Shown: piece by piece, positions 12,401-25,100 of the stretch
Layout: each line of letters starts with the position of its first letter
Numbering within the stretch: the first letter of the stretch is position 1
Assembly (NCBI RefSeq): GCF_964340395.1
Contig: NC_135561.1
Location: 3,300,501 to 3,364,500, forward strand
Length of the DNA: 64,000 bases
Reading direction: 5' to 3'
Origin: Glandiceps talaboti
Taxonomy: Eukaryota; Hemichordata; Enteropneusta; Spengelidae
The notes under the pieces: model-generated
What the model was told of the DNA's origin: nothing
The model's database searches: none
What the model saw: only the letters and a program-made list of their open reading frames with translations
Translations under genes and position numbers: made by a program

Positions 12401-13930
12401 ACAAATTTCTCAAGTCCATGTCTCCTAGTTTGCTCACCATTGTAGTTGGGCTGAGTGGAGCCTCTGCAACAAACTCATTTTATCTGCTTGTCTTTTCATA
12501 TAAAGTATGTAAAATAGGCCATTAATGTCGTCATGTATAAACTGTGTTATCAAATTTGTAGGTGAACGGCTGCTGAATGCTGAAGTGCGAGTTGGACACT
12601 ATGCCAATGACATTAGTGCAAATACCCGTTGCGGAGAGCTGCTTGGTCAGGATAGAGTCAATGACGAAACCTTGACATTTGAATGTGATAAACTTGTCAT
12701 TGGTCGGTATGTCAGTGTTCAGTTGGTAGATAGACAGGACTACGTACATTTATGTGAAGTCCAAGTCATGGTACCTAAACACATTCGTGGTGAGCAAAGA
12801 CAAAACACTAACATTGTCTTACAAAACATTCGCCATCGTTATTTTTTATAGGATACTTGTTTGGGGCTACTTGTACAGCGGTATTTCATATTCCATAATA
12901 TGAATAACCATTCCACAATTCTGTTAAAAGTTGTCTCAAAATACTTCTTTATTGTACTTGTTCTTTTTGTTGTTCTTTTTCTGTTATAAGTTTTAAGGGT
13001 TTTTTGCAAATACTATGTCTTCATTCATTTATCCGTTTTGAGTTTCTAGATTTCATGAGAACGTATATGAATAGAACACAGTCACTTCTCCAAGTGTTGC
13101 TTGATTTAATATTATGTTGCATTCATATTCACCTTTATAGCTAAAAGGTTGGAAAATATAGCTACGGCCGGAACTGCCTCTCAAAGTAGTGACTACCAGG
13201 GTACCGATCCAAACAGAGCTATCGATGGTAATACCCAAAGTACATGGAGTGCGAATACTTGCTCTCATACCAACAGCGACCAGAATGCTTGGTGGAAAGT
13301 CGACCTAGGAAAGTCTTATGCTGTATACGAGGTCATTGTAACCAATCGTCAGGACTGCTGTAGTAAGTACACCACACTGTGTCCATATTTGCATTTTAGC
13401 TTCACTTAAAATAAAAACTGTACAAAACTATATTGTTTATATGTTCACGTTCATTATGCAGTACATCGCATACTGTATATGATCTCATTGTAACTATCGT
13501 TAGGACTGCTGTAGTAAGTAAATACAAATAAATCCGTGTTTACGATCAGTGATTAACTTTTCAGCTCCTTCTCATGAATTCTCTCCCACAAGGAAAAAGC
13601 CTTGCTAGATACAAATAACTTATGGTAGGTTCACCAAATTCATTTGATGTTAGTGAAATAGCATAATCAATGTCAATAGATACATCCAAAGTGTGCAGTG
13701 ATGACAATAAACATATTTTCCTGATATATTTGTTAAAGACGGTGTGAGTCAATAACATGTTGTCACATTTGTCTTGTTTTTTTATCTGACAGTATATTAT
13801 GTTCTAATATCAGTAGATATGAATTATTACCCTGTTATTCGATGATATATGAGAAAACTTGTTAATAATCGTTAGCATGCGATTATTTTACCTACTCATG
13901 CATATTAATCATACAGGATACATGCATAAC

Positions 13931-13999
<69 letters not shown>

Positions 14000-15969
14000 C
14001 ACGCACGCTTGCATGCAGACACACACACACATACACACATACATACATACATACATACATACATACATACATACATACATACATACATACATACATACAT
14101 ACATACATACATACATACATACATACATACTCTTTATGGGAGGTGAAAGTTGATCAACGGAAAGAGGCTGCTGTGAATGGCTTTATACATCATATTCTAG
14201 ATTAAGTACCCGTCACCTGTTACCGCTTGCCGTGTTTATATTATTCTGTTCAAACACTATCATAAACATGCAAATATGTGCACTTGCTATCTATAGGTGA
14301 ACGACTACTGAATGCTGAAGTGAGAGTGGGAGACAGTGAGAACATTGGGGAAAATACCCGTTGTGGGGAGCTGGTTGGTGAGGATAGAGTACATGAAGAA
14401 ACCTTGACTTTTCAATGCAGTAGACCGCTTACAGGCCGTTATGTTAGCATCCAGCTGGTGGATCGACAGGATAATGTACATGTGTGTGAAGTTCAAGTTA
14501 TGGTACCTAAACAGAAAGGAGGTACGTAAAAAGAACACATTAGATTTAACTCAAATATCCATAGTCATTTGACTTATTAGGCCTAATGCTCCTATACTTC
14601 ACAGACCACCATGTTAATGTCCCTTCCATTATAAGACTAGTAAATGTATCTATACGAGGAGGATGGGTACTTTGTTGATATATGCACTCATTCATTGCAG
14701 GCATACTCTATGTTGTTCCTAGTCTAGTTCCTATACAGTATCGTTACCATTTACACCACCACTCACAGTATAGTCAAAGTCGTTACTCTAGAAGTCCTGA
14801 GATGTATCAGATACAATTTAAAATTCATCCACAGCCACCCACACAGTCATTAACATCATGTCTTTGTTAATCAATCAGAAACGTTTTACCAATAACACAG
14901 TCCCTCATAAAGTTACTGTTTATTGGGGCAGTTAAGTAATGTCCAAATATGGTACACTTGTCAGCTCACGATGCTACTTATACACTGTTTAAGTAGCTCT
15001 AGCAGTTGGGGTTCATTGGTTGGATGAACAACTTGTTTTGCTGATTGAGGGACTTTGACCAGACGTGGTTTTAATAGTTAGAAACCACGTTGGCATCCAG
15101 ACTATATTGTTTCCCCTTCTACTACATGTACTCGTTCTCTTTAGTGTTGCTTTTCAATAGACTAAATAAGTGCTACAGAGCATCCCAAATTACGCATTCC
15201 TATGGATGGATTCCGTCAGACTGTCTGTTCTATATATCTGTACCACAATCATTTCACCATTTCAGATTGGATGATTAGCTCTTATGTTTCTATTACATTC
15301 TCATTTAATCTAGTTGTCGACTTGGTAAATATAGCTACAATCGGAACTGCCTCTCAAAGTAGTGATTACCAGGGTACCGATCCAAACCGAGCTATCGATG
15401 GTAATACCGGAAATACATGGGGTGCGAACACTTGCTCTCATACCAATAACGATCAAGGTGCTTGGTGGAAAGTTGATCTCGGAGCCTCCTACTCTGTATC
15501 AAGGATCATCATCACAAACCGCCAGGACTGCTGTGGTAAGTTTAATAAAATGAACTTGGGTTTACGAATACAGTTCACAGTTGTTAAAATATTTGCATAA
15601 AATGAATTGGAAGACCAGGATTACCGACTTCATATTTGTATCCCTGAAGTGATTTTCATGAAACCCATAATGCTATATCTTGACAATCAAATGATAAGTA
15701 GGACTAGTCAGTTAGTGCTGTCGATAACAAATACACACCACATTTAGAATCCCTGAATTACCTTTTTGACGTGTTCCTTGTAAATTGTTTCAAACTGTAT
15801 ACCATGCACCTGAAGGATATCGTGAGTCACACTCATCTAGTATTACTTATCATATCTATATTACGTATGTACATATACGCTTGGCACTGATAACCCTTAT
15901 AAAATCAGGGCGTATCAAAAGCAAACACATTATACATAGTTAAAAGATATTATACATTACACACACACA

Positions 15970-16035
<66 letters not shown>

Positions 16036-16507
16036 CATTTATCTAAACTAAAGTTTACACTTTCGTATAAACCTTATTTTGTTATTTTTTGTTAACTATT
16101 AGTACTCTAGCTTATGTATTTACTAGTTTGTATTAGCACACACAAAAAAACGTATTGCAGAAGATCCGATGAAGAAATGTAGTTTTCTCAACGGATGCAA
16201 TAAAGATTCTATTCTATTTTATCTCTCTTCGATGCCATTCAAGGACTATATCATAAAAAAGTACAAATATGCATATTTGCAATTTACAGGTGAACGACTT
16301 CTGAATGCTGAAGTGAGAGTAGGAGACAGTGAGAACATTGGTGACAATACCCGTTGTGGGGAGCTGGTTGGTGCAGCTAGAGTAACAGATGCAACCTTGA
16401 GTTTTCCATGCGATGGGCTTGTCACTGGTCGCTATGTCAGTGTTCAACTGGTGGATCGAGCAGATTACCTACACCTGTGCGAAATTCAAGTTATGGTACC
16501 AGAATAA
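9457..16507 (+). CDS. secreted F-type lectin with three FTL domains (gene B)
   Basis: Eight coding exons splice in frame to 474 aa: 9457-9516, 11432-11456, 11705-11929, 12562-12789, 13141-13362, 14297-14521, 15314-15535, 16290-16507. Exon 1 codes a signal peptide (MRVFVPIQVLALVSFFLYMS). Exon 2 is a 25-base microexon (VHKCTGKK) that turns phase 0 into phase 1. Three FTL domains follow at about residues 30-180, 181-329 and 330-474, each split by a phase-1 intron after DCC. All three keep the His of CSHTN, AWWKVDLG, and R-x-D-CC-x-E-R, the expected fucose-ligating residues, plus RCGEL and CEVQVM. The protein should be extracellular and multivalent for fucosylated glycans, as in immune or gamete-recognition lectins. 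The module borders are all phase 1, which permits exon shuffling and domain duplication. Introns hold CA and CATA repeats. The link of exon 1 and exon 2 to the rest rests on splice sites and phase, without transcript data. Confidence 0.85.
13480..13520 (+). pseudogene. decayed copy of an FTL front-half exon end
   Basis: A short stretch in the intron of gene B repeats the exon 5 end and donor (GATCTCATTGTAACTATCGT, then AGGACTGCTGTAGTAAGTA). The rest of the exon is missing, so it is a relic and not a usable exon. Confidence 0.55.
13932..14130. repeat. (CA)n then (CATA)n microsatellite in gene B intron
   Basis: About 60 bases of CA dinucleotides, a short mixed spacer, then about 100 bases of CATA. 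Confidence 0.95.
15958..16036. repeat. (CA)n-(TA)n microsatellite in gene B intron
   Basis: Interrupted CA run passing into a short TA run. Confidence 0.9.
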
Positions 16508-16531
16508 ACACATCAATGATTTCTTTCTTCC

Positions 16532-16537
16532 AATAAA
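16532..16537 (+). terminator. polyadenylation signal of gene B
   Basis: AATAAA 25 bases past the TAA stop. It is close, but 3' UTRs this short occur in this type of gene. Confidence 0.5.
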
Positions 16538-17821
16538 GATATAAAAACTATTATGACATATATATTAATAAGGAATTCCCGTATCTTCTAGTTATATTCC
16601 GAGTGAATTCTATGAAATGTACTTTTTATTTCGGTGATGGGGATAGCATTGAAATTGGTATTAAATTAGAAACCGGCAAATTTTGTGGTCTTGAAGTCGA
16701 AGGTAGGAAATGTGACTTCTGTCAAACATGAACAGAATATTAAGTACACTTTTTTGTTTCATTGTAGTCTGTACTTGGACCTTGGGAAATTATTAACGGA
16801 CAAAATGACAACACAAACTTTAGTATATGAATATATACATGATACACTAGAACATTTAAGGACAAGCGTTTCCATTGATACCGTAAACTTTCTACATAAA
16901 AAGATTTCAATACACCATTTACAATTGAGACATGTGACAATTATTTATTTGTTTAATTAATTGTCTATACTTTGTGTCTTAGAGTCTAATGACTGGATGT
17001 GGCTCTTTCGTTTTATAATCTTTCTATACTGAGCACCTAAGCTATTATTAAGTATAAGGCCACATAGGACACTTAATTAACAAACAACTACAGCAACAAC
17101 ATTTAAGCGTATTACAAATTATGTTCATTACATTCTCCACTTCATAATTCTATGTACGTTTGAGTAGAATGCACTCGTATCATCATACCTTGTAAAGACC
17201 TGATCACACTATTGCAGTGAAAATTACAAACGGCTGCCACCATGTAATAAAATGTATCGCACGTACGGACAACCACTACGGAGATCACTGCAATGTGGAC
17301 CCTATTACATGTAAATGCAAATACCACAGGTTGGTATTGCATGGATTGGAATCTTCACAGGTTTCCTGCATAATTGATAGCCTAACTAACCTTACAACTC
17401 AACCGCGTCCTCAAATCTCGAAGATCACCTTCTGGAGAAGCCTCATCAGCACAGATACCACCAACCAACTCCAACGAGGAGAAGTAATAACTCAGTCAGA
17501 CTAGTCTCGTATCGTTTGTACACTCCAAACTGCATACACCTTTCTCAAAACACGACAATTTCTCAATTTTCAAGTTTTCTTTTCCTTTAAAAAAAACATT
17601 GGCAATTGGACAGTATGCTCAAAAATAACATCGTCCTAGTAAGTTCATGCTAGAATCGCTAATGAATGTTCCACTTGAGTACTATCTGACCTGTACGGAT
17701 ATTTCTATTTTTTGATATTGAATAATCTTTGTCTACACGTTCTATTGTATACACTTTTATTTCATGACATTAATTGCGACCTGGGGATTTTAAATGCTGG
17801 TAGGTTCCGTTGTTATGATAA
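16538..17821. other. intergenic between lectin genes B and C
   Basis: No exon or RNA gene recognised. The last few dozen bases share GGTAGGTTCCGTTGTTA with a segment near 8321 upstream of gene B, another sign that the B and C 5' regions are duplicates. Confidence 0.5.
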
Positions 17822-17942
17822 ATAGGTCATAATCGCCCCAACGGGGTCTTTAAATATTTTCCCTTTTCGTAAATTGAAGTCACACTTCTACAACGGACCA
17901 ACAACTGTGTTCAGATCGACCTGAGTAGAAAGTGTTGCTGCC
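17822..17942 (+). promoter_or_regulatory. presumed promoter and 5' UTR of lectin gene C
   Basis: Paralogue of 9336-9456 with the same TTTAAATA box and the same 5' UTR-like block. The likeness continues through exon 1 and into intron 1, so the two lectins probably share expression control. Confidence 0.5.
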
Positions 17943-18335
17943 ATGAGGGTGTTTGTACCAATACAAGCCTTAGCACTGGTTTCATTCTTTCTTTACATGA
18001 GCGTAAGTTGTCTTTCTCCTTTTTAATCAACTTTTCTCTGTGGTGTAGCATTCATGTACATTGAGGGATATGTAAAATGTATACAAAATGAAATTGTGCA
18101 AGGATTCTATGAATAAAAAAGACGTTACAGCACAATTTTATGTAAGATAGAAATAGTTTGATATAAGTTTAGAGAATACTCCATGTACAGTCACTGAAGC
18201 AATTGAACAGTATTCTTTCAGAAAGTCATGTCGACTAATCATATCAGCACACCACGGTGGTAATGATGACGTTGCTGTTTCAACTAAGTACAACATACAT
18301 ACATACATACATACATACATACATACATACATACA

Positions 18336-18366
<31 letters not shown>

Positions 18367-18380
18367 CATACATACATACA

Positions 18381-18411
<31 letters not shown>

Positions 18412-18433
18412 CATACATACATACATACTTTCA

Positions 18434-18464
<31 letters not shown>

Positions 18465-18965
18465 CATACATACATACATACATACATACATACATACATA
18501 CATACATACATAAAACAGAGATTTATAGTATCCATCAATGATGCTCACTGGCGCTTTACAGTATATACTGTTACAGATAAGCTCTCTCAAAAAGGTATGT
18601 CTTTAGTTTTAATTTGAAATTCTCAATACTCGGTGCAGAACGGACAGTGTTTGGTAGTTGGTTCCACAGAATTGCGGCGGTGTAGCTGAAAGATCGATCT
18701 CCATACGATTTGAGTTTTGTTCTGGGAACCTTGAGTGCTGTATGATGACTTAAGTGCAAAGATCTTGTAGTGTTGTTAACTACGATAAGTTCAGCAAAAT
18801 ATTGAGGGGTGAGACCATTTAATGATTTGTAAGTGAGGAATTGAATTTTATACTGGAAGCCAATGGAGATGCATCAGGAATGGTGTGATATGATCACGTT
18901 TCCTTGGCGGTGTGATAAGTCGGGCGGCTGAGTTTTGTCCTCTTTGCAAAAGACTGATGCAGACG

Positions 18966-19016
<51 letters not shown>

Positions 19017-19101
19017 GGACGGACGGACGGACGGACAGACGGGCGGGCGGGCGGGCGGACGGACGGACGGACGGACGGACGGACGGACGGACGGACGGAC
19101 G

Positions 19102-19198
<97 letters not shown>

Positions 19199-22100
19199 TC
19201 ATATATTCAAGAACAACACGTACATAATTGACTAACGAAAATAAAACATGTTCACGGAGACAACTTGTCTGAAGAAAAGCACAGCCAAATAAACTTTCAT
19301 TAAATGTTGACCTCTGAATGATCTTGTCTGTTTACATATTGACTATATTTGGGTAACCATATGTATGAAGGACAATAACCAGACAGAATTTTGTACTGGT
19401 ATAACGGTAATATATTGATTGAAGTGTACCTGTAGAACTGTTGATATCAATACCTATACACCTCAGTAGTAGAGGTACCAGCGTAAGAATTTACAATAAT
19501 CCGTATGGAAGTAACAAAAATAGTCTCTAATCTTTAAATGTAGGATGACAATTGAAAATGATGGTTGCTAAGATATATAGCAATCTACTGCATCAGTAAT
19601 TCCATGGAGCGGCTAACAAACAAGAGCAAGAAAAGCATAGAAATACACCTTAAAGAATTGTTGAAGCGTTAAAATACATTAAATTAATATACTTGATTGA
19701 GCGTAAAGAAGAGTTAGAGGAGAATGCCGTTGAAAATAAAAAATTAGAATTATTCTCTCTCAAAAAAATACACCACAACAATTTTCGTCTAAGAGTTTCA
19801 AAAGTTGGAATGGCATGTGAGACACACATAGAGATAGCACTGCAGCAACGAGTGTAGTCCATAATGATGCAAATAACATTTAAATCGTTGTCATGTGATT
19901 CTAAGATTAGTTATACATTTTCAGTGTACACATACCAAAATTGTGAGTAATATACATTTGTACAAAAGCTAAAGTTAATATGGCCTGAACAAAATTTATT
20001 TTGGCATTGACAGTCTAAAATGCCAATGATATAACTATGTTTAAACTCACCATTCTACTAACGTAGAAAACATTGCAAAACATTTACAGGGTTCAACACA
20101 CAGTAACGGTTGCACATTATCACTAAGCATGCTACGATATGTAAGACTGTTTATTTTTAACATGAAAATGAAACAGCAATTATCCATATCACGTTAAAAT
20201 GACTGACTGACTGGACTTGTTCAATTTAGTATCAACTTGTTCCTATATTTGTTTACACTAAAGTAGAATAAAATGATTTCAATTTTAGTCGTATTGAAGT
20301 TTGATGTTGGGGATTCATTTTGACCAGTTGCATTCATGTTACGCTGTGACCTTACAAGGTCGTAATCGATAAAGGTCAAGTGAATATCTATAGTCTATTA
20401 TAACCATCTTTAGTTTGATACATACTTAATATTATTTATTTCCATATTCATTTCGATAAATTTCTTCTCTTTTTATTTGCACAGCCGAACACCTGTGGCG
20501 CTGAAGGTGCGTATTTTTGTAGTCACTTGTCAGATATTTATTGGAACATATAATAATACAAGTTACGTGGAGTCTGTAAAGGAAGGCTGTATTCATATTC
20601 AAACCTTCATGTTATAGTAGGTTAGATCAGCTGTTTTATATAGCACTCGAATTCTCAATCCATAAATATGTGTTCAATGGCTAATATCAAAAGTACAGAC
20701 TACTCTGAGTACTCGATAATTGTTTTGTCTTCTCTATGGTCAGCTGTGGATTACTTTAATTGGTGGATTGCATGTAGTGTACTATCTGAACTATCTTGTA
20801 ATTACCTAACTATTGCTTTCAAGAACTGTGGAATGTGTGCCTATAGTGGGCGCGTTTATGTATGCAAGCATTTATAGGCATAATTGCATACTCTGTACAC
20901 AGAACAGTGTGAAAGCAGTGAGTTCAAAAAAATATTAGTTTTCCAATATTTGGGAATTGAGAAATATTTTCTTGATAAAGTATTATATTTATGTATATCG
21001 TGTTATAGTACCAGCTCTGATCGGTGTGACTAAGGACAACCAAATGATGGGTAGAGAAGAGCAAGATGGTACATGGAGTTCACCACAAAGTGGTAGTTGT
21101 TGCATCACAAGTGTAGCATTTATGCCTGACGGTTCACTCGTTGGTGTTGGTGAAGACCAACAATTGTATACCAAGAAGAGCTACGAAGCGGGTCAGTGGA
21201 GCGGTCCTGTAGAAGACAGCGGTAATGTTGTAGATGTTACAGTGATGGATGATGGCACTCTTCTCGGCATCCAACCACCAAAGATGAAATTAGTATCTCG
21301 CGATGGCTTGAGCGGAAAGTGGGAGGTTGCGCCACATGAAAAAGGCGTGGTTCGCGTAGACGTAATGCCCGATGGTCGTATCGTTGGCGCCAGTAAATTG
21401 GGAAGTATAAAAATTCGAAATGACTTGAACGGAAAATGGGTAAGGGTGTCAACCAAGGGCGTGAAGGTGGATGATATTGCTGTTCAACCTAATGGTAAAT
21501 TGATTGGCATCAGAAAAGATACATGTACTCTTCATATGAGAGACATGAATGGAGGACCAGGACCCTGGACAACAGCATTTCCTAACTCTGACTGCGCCAA
21601 GTCAATTGTATCAGCTGGAAATATAAGTAAGGATAAAGTAATGTAATGTTTTTGGTATGTTTTCCAATATTCAACTTTATGCCAGAGACTCAATATTTTT
21701 ATTCCTGTAATATTGAATTGTTATTATAAGTACAAATACTCTCCAACACAGAATTAAAGTCATATTTTATAACCCTATACAGCCCGTTTCAAGATACTGT
21801 TCACTGGCTTTGTTTGATACAACATGCACAAACCAATAATAACCTGCACATGCTACACTTTAAGATAGCAAGATTGTTGAATGACTAGAGTTTATTGTGA
21901 CACTTTGTCTAAATGCAGATGTTAGAATATTGGCGCCCATGTGTCTGCATCTAGTTGCAATACATTCAAATGGTTTATTTCAGAATAGACAAAACTTAGC
22001 AAGACATTACGATACAGCTGTAGAATATACAGTTTCGTATTGTTTTCTGCGTGGTTATATCAAACAGATTCGGTAAATAGTAAATTGAAATGGGCTGTAA

Positions 22101-25100
22101 TAACAACTGGACAAAAGCTTACATATGAAAACATATCATTTGTAATGGTACACATTGAAAGGAAAACAAGATTGCAAACCTTTGCCATGATATTTAGTTT
22201 ACCTTGGTGTTTATGTTGCTTATATTTTCAGTTGAATCGGAAGAACCAAGTATTTTGACAACTCCGGGGCCTGAACTACCAACTACAGAGGCTCCCGGTA
22301 AGTTTCTTTCACTACAGATTGGCAATGCTGTATGATAGACTTTGATTAGATGGATAACATCTTTGGCCATTAGACATTGATCGACAAAACGTCCATACAG
22401 AGTGATGCCATATTTAATATAGTGACCTAATCATTGACATTAAGTTGACTTTAGGTCAATGTTCTCTAATTCATATGTAAATCAATTAGTAGTGAGTGTA
22501 GGGAATTTACATGTTAGATGCCAGATGGCTGGGTTGATGATAAATAAGGCTATTAACTTCACATATCTGTTTAATGGAGTGGAGTCATGCGTGACTGGCT
22601 TGGAATCTACAGGTTGCAGGTTCGAGCCCCGTCGCTGACTGTTTATTTCTGAGTGGCTAAAGTCCTTGGGCAAGATTTGAACCATGACTAGGACTGTGTC
22701 TCAGTCAACCCAGCAATTCCACTCGTGCCAGTCAACCTGGTAGGATGTAGGTTGCAATGTGAAGGCTCTATTAAATCCTATGTGCTTGAATGGCTGCAAT
22801 GGATTGTATACTCTAGGGGGAGTCATGGAACACTAAAAGGGCCGTTGTGCCGTTCTGATCCGAGCCAGGGGTAATAATTGTTTTTATCCTAGCTACTTAA
22901 CTTGATGTCCAGCAATTTACAAAAGCCCCTTTCACCACTCTGCATTGCATTATTGCTCTAAACAATAAGCCATGACCCGACTGCTGACGACTGGTGTATG
23001 TAGAAGTATGGAATTCTTGGTGTAGGGGTGCCCATTTACCTATGCTGGTGTTGTCAGAGCAAGTATCTATCAGTCTGTCTATTTTACCATCTAATCTGTA
23101 TGGAAATGAGCATTAAGACTGTCACATCACCTGGGCCATAAGGTAGACACAATGGGTACTCTTAGTAATATCAGTATAAGTAATTAGGCACCGGTGTGGG
23201 AAGATGAACAGCCAATGATTGAAACTTGACTTTGCCCTAGACCATTGCTGGGTCGTCATGTTACCGTCCAAATGATGCGTTGACAGAATAACCTAGAAGT
23301 CAGCAAAGTTCAAGTTATGGCACCTATGGTGTTAGATAGAACCCACACAATATATATTTAACTTAAACATCCACTGTCATTTGACTATGTCACTATGTTG
23401 ATGTCCCTTCGTTTATGATACTATTGAATTCCTATATTATCCAGTGAAGGAGGGGGAGGGGGAGGGGGGGAAGATACTTTGTTGATGCGCTCATTCTCAT
23501 TCATTCCACTCGTACTCTAAGTTGTTAACCCTATACTACATGTACAAGACTTTAACTTTGCAAATAAGCGCAATAAGATCTGGAGAACATCCCAATTTAC
23601 TCATTCGATTGAAGTTTTTATATTTAATTACAATGTCTTTCCATAGCCGTACTTAGAAGTCACTGCATCAAATTCAAGGGGTGTGGATTATTTGCTCTAA
23701 TGATTCTGTTAAATTCTCATTTAATATAGCTGTCCACTTGGTAAATATAGCTACAGAAGGAACTGCTTCTCAAAGTAGCTATTATCCAGGTACCAATGCA
23801 AACCGAATTATTGATGGCAATACCCTAAGTACATGGGGATCTAATTCTTGTTCCAGTACCAATAGCAATCAGAATGCTTGGTGGAAAGTTGACCTAGGAC
23901 AGTCTTATGCCGTATCTAAAATCATCTTAACCAATCGTCAGGACTGCTGTAGTAAGTTGAAACAAATTAACATTGGTTTACGAAGAGTGATTGATTTTGG
24001 GCTTTTTTAAATATCTGTAGTCATGAAATGATTCTTCTAAAATCCATAATTCTGCAACTTGGCAATCAAACATCAGTTTTAATTTGTAATGAGTGAGACC
24101 AGTAAGTTAATCTTTTCGACAACAAATACATATCATATTTGTATTCCTTGAACATCTTTTGTTGTTGACATTTTCGATGTTAAAGACTGGTAAAGTGTGT
24201 CAAACTTCATATTCAAGATTTTATGACTCGCCCTCCTCACCTACCATATATTGCCTTTGATATCATTCCATACAAGCACTATCATAAGCATACAAGTATG
24301 TATATTTGCAATCTACAGGTGAACGACTTCTGAACGCTGAAGTAAGAGTAGGAGACAGTGAGGACATGAGTGCAAATACCCGTTGTGGAGAGTTGGTTGG
24401 TGCAGATAGAGTCAATGACGAAACGTTGACTTTTCTATGCGATGGTCTTGTTACTGGACGTTATGTCAGTGTTCAACTGGTGGATCGAACAGATTACCTA
24501 AATATCTGTGAAGTTCAAGTTATGGTACCTGAACAGACTGATGGTAGGTAGAACCCATACAATAAATTTCACTCAAACATCCACTGTCACTTGACTTCTT
24601 CTATTGCTACAGTACTTCACTTCACTTCACTTCACTTCACTTCACTTCGATATAATACTTTTTAATGTGTTTTATACGAAAAGGGGTTAGTACTTTGTTG
24701 ATATACACATTCTCATTCATTTCACTCCTACTCTAACTTGTTAACCCTCTACTTCATGTACAAGACTATAACTTTACAAATAAGTGCAATAAGATCTGGA
24801 GAGCATCTCAATTTACTCATTCGATTGAAGTTTTTATATTTAATTACAATGCCTTTCCATAGCCGTACTTAGAAGTCACTGCATCAAATTCAAAAGGTGT
24901 GTGGATTATTTGCTCTAATGATTCTGTTAAATTCTCATTTAATATAGCTGTCCACTTGGTAAATATAGCTACAGGAGGAACTGCTTCTCAAAGTAGCTAT
25001 TATCCAGGTACCAATGCAAACCGAATCATTGATGGCAATACCCTAAGTACATGGGGATCTAATTCTTGTTCCAGTACCAATAGCAATCAGAATGCTTGGT

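Noticed and set aside
20957-21008. N-terminal extension of the propeller frame as a single-exon gene
   Set aside because: The extension starts with TTG and contains intron-like sequence ending in TTATAG. The phase fits an acceptor at 21009 and an upstream signal-peptide exon.
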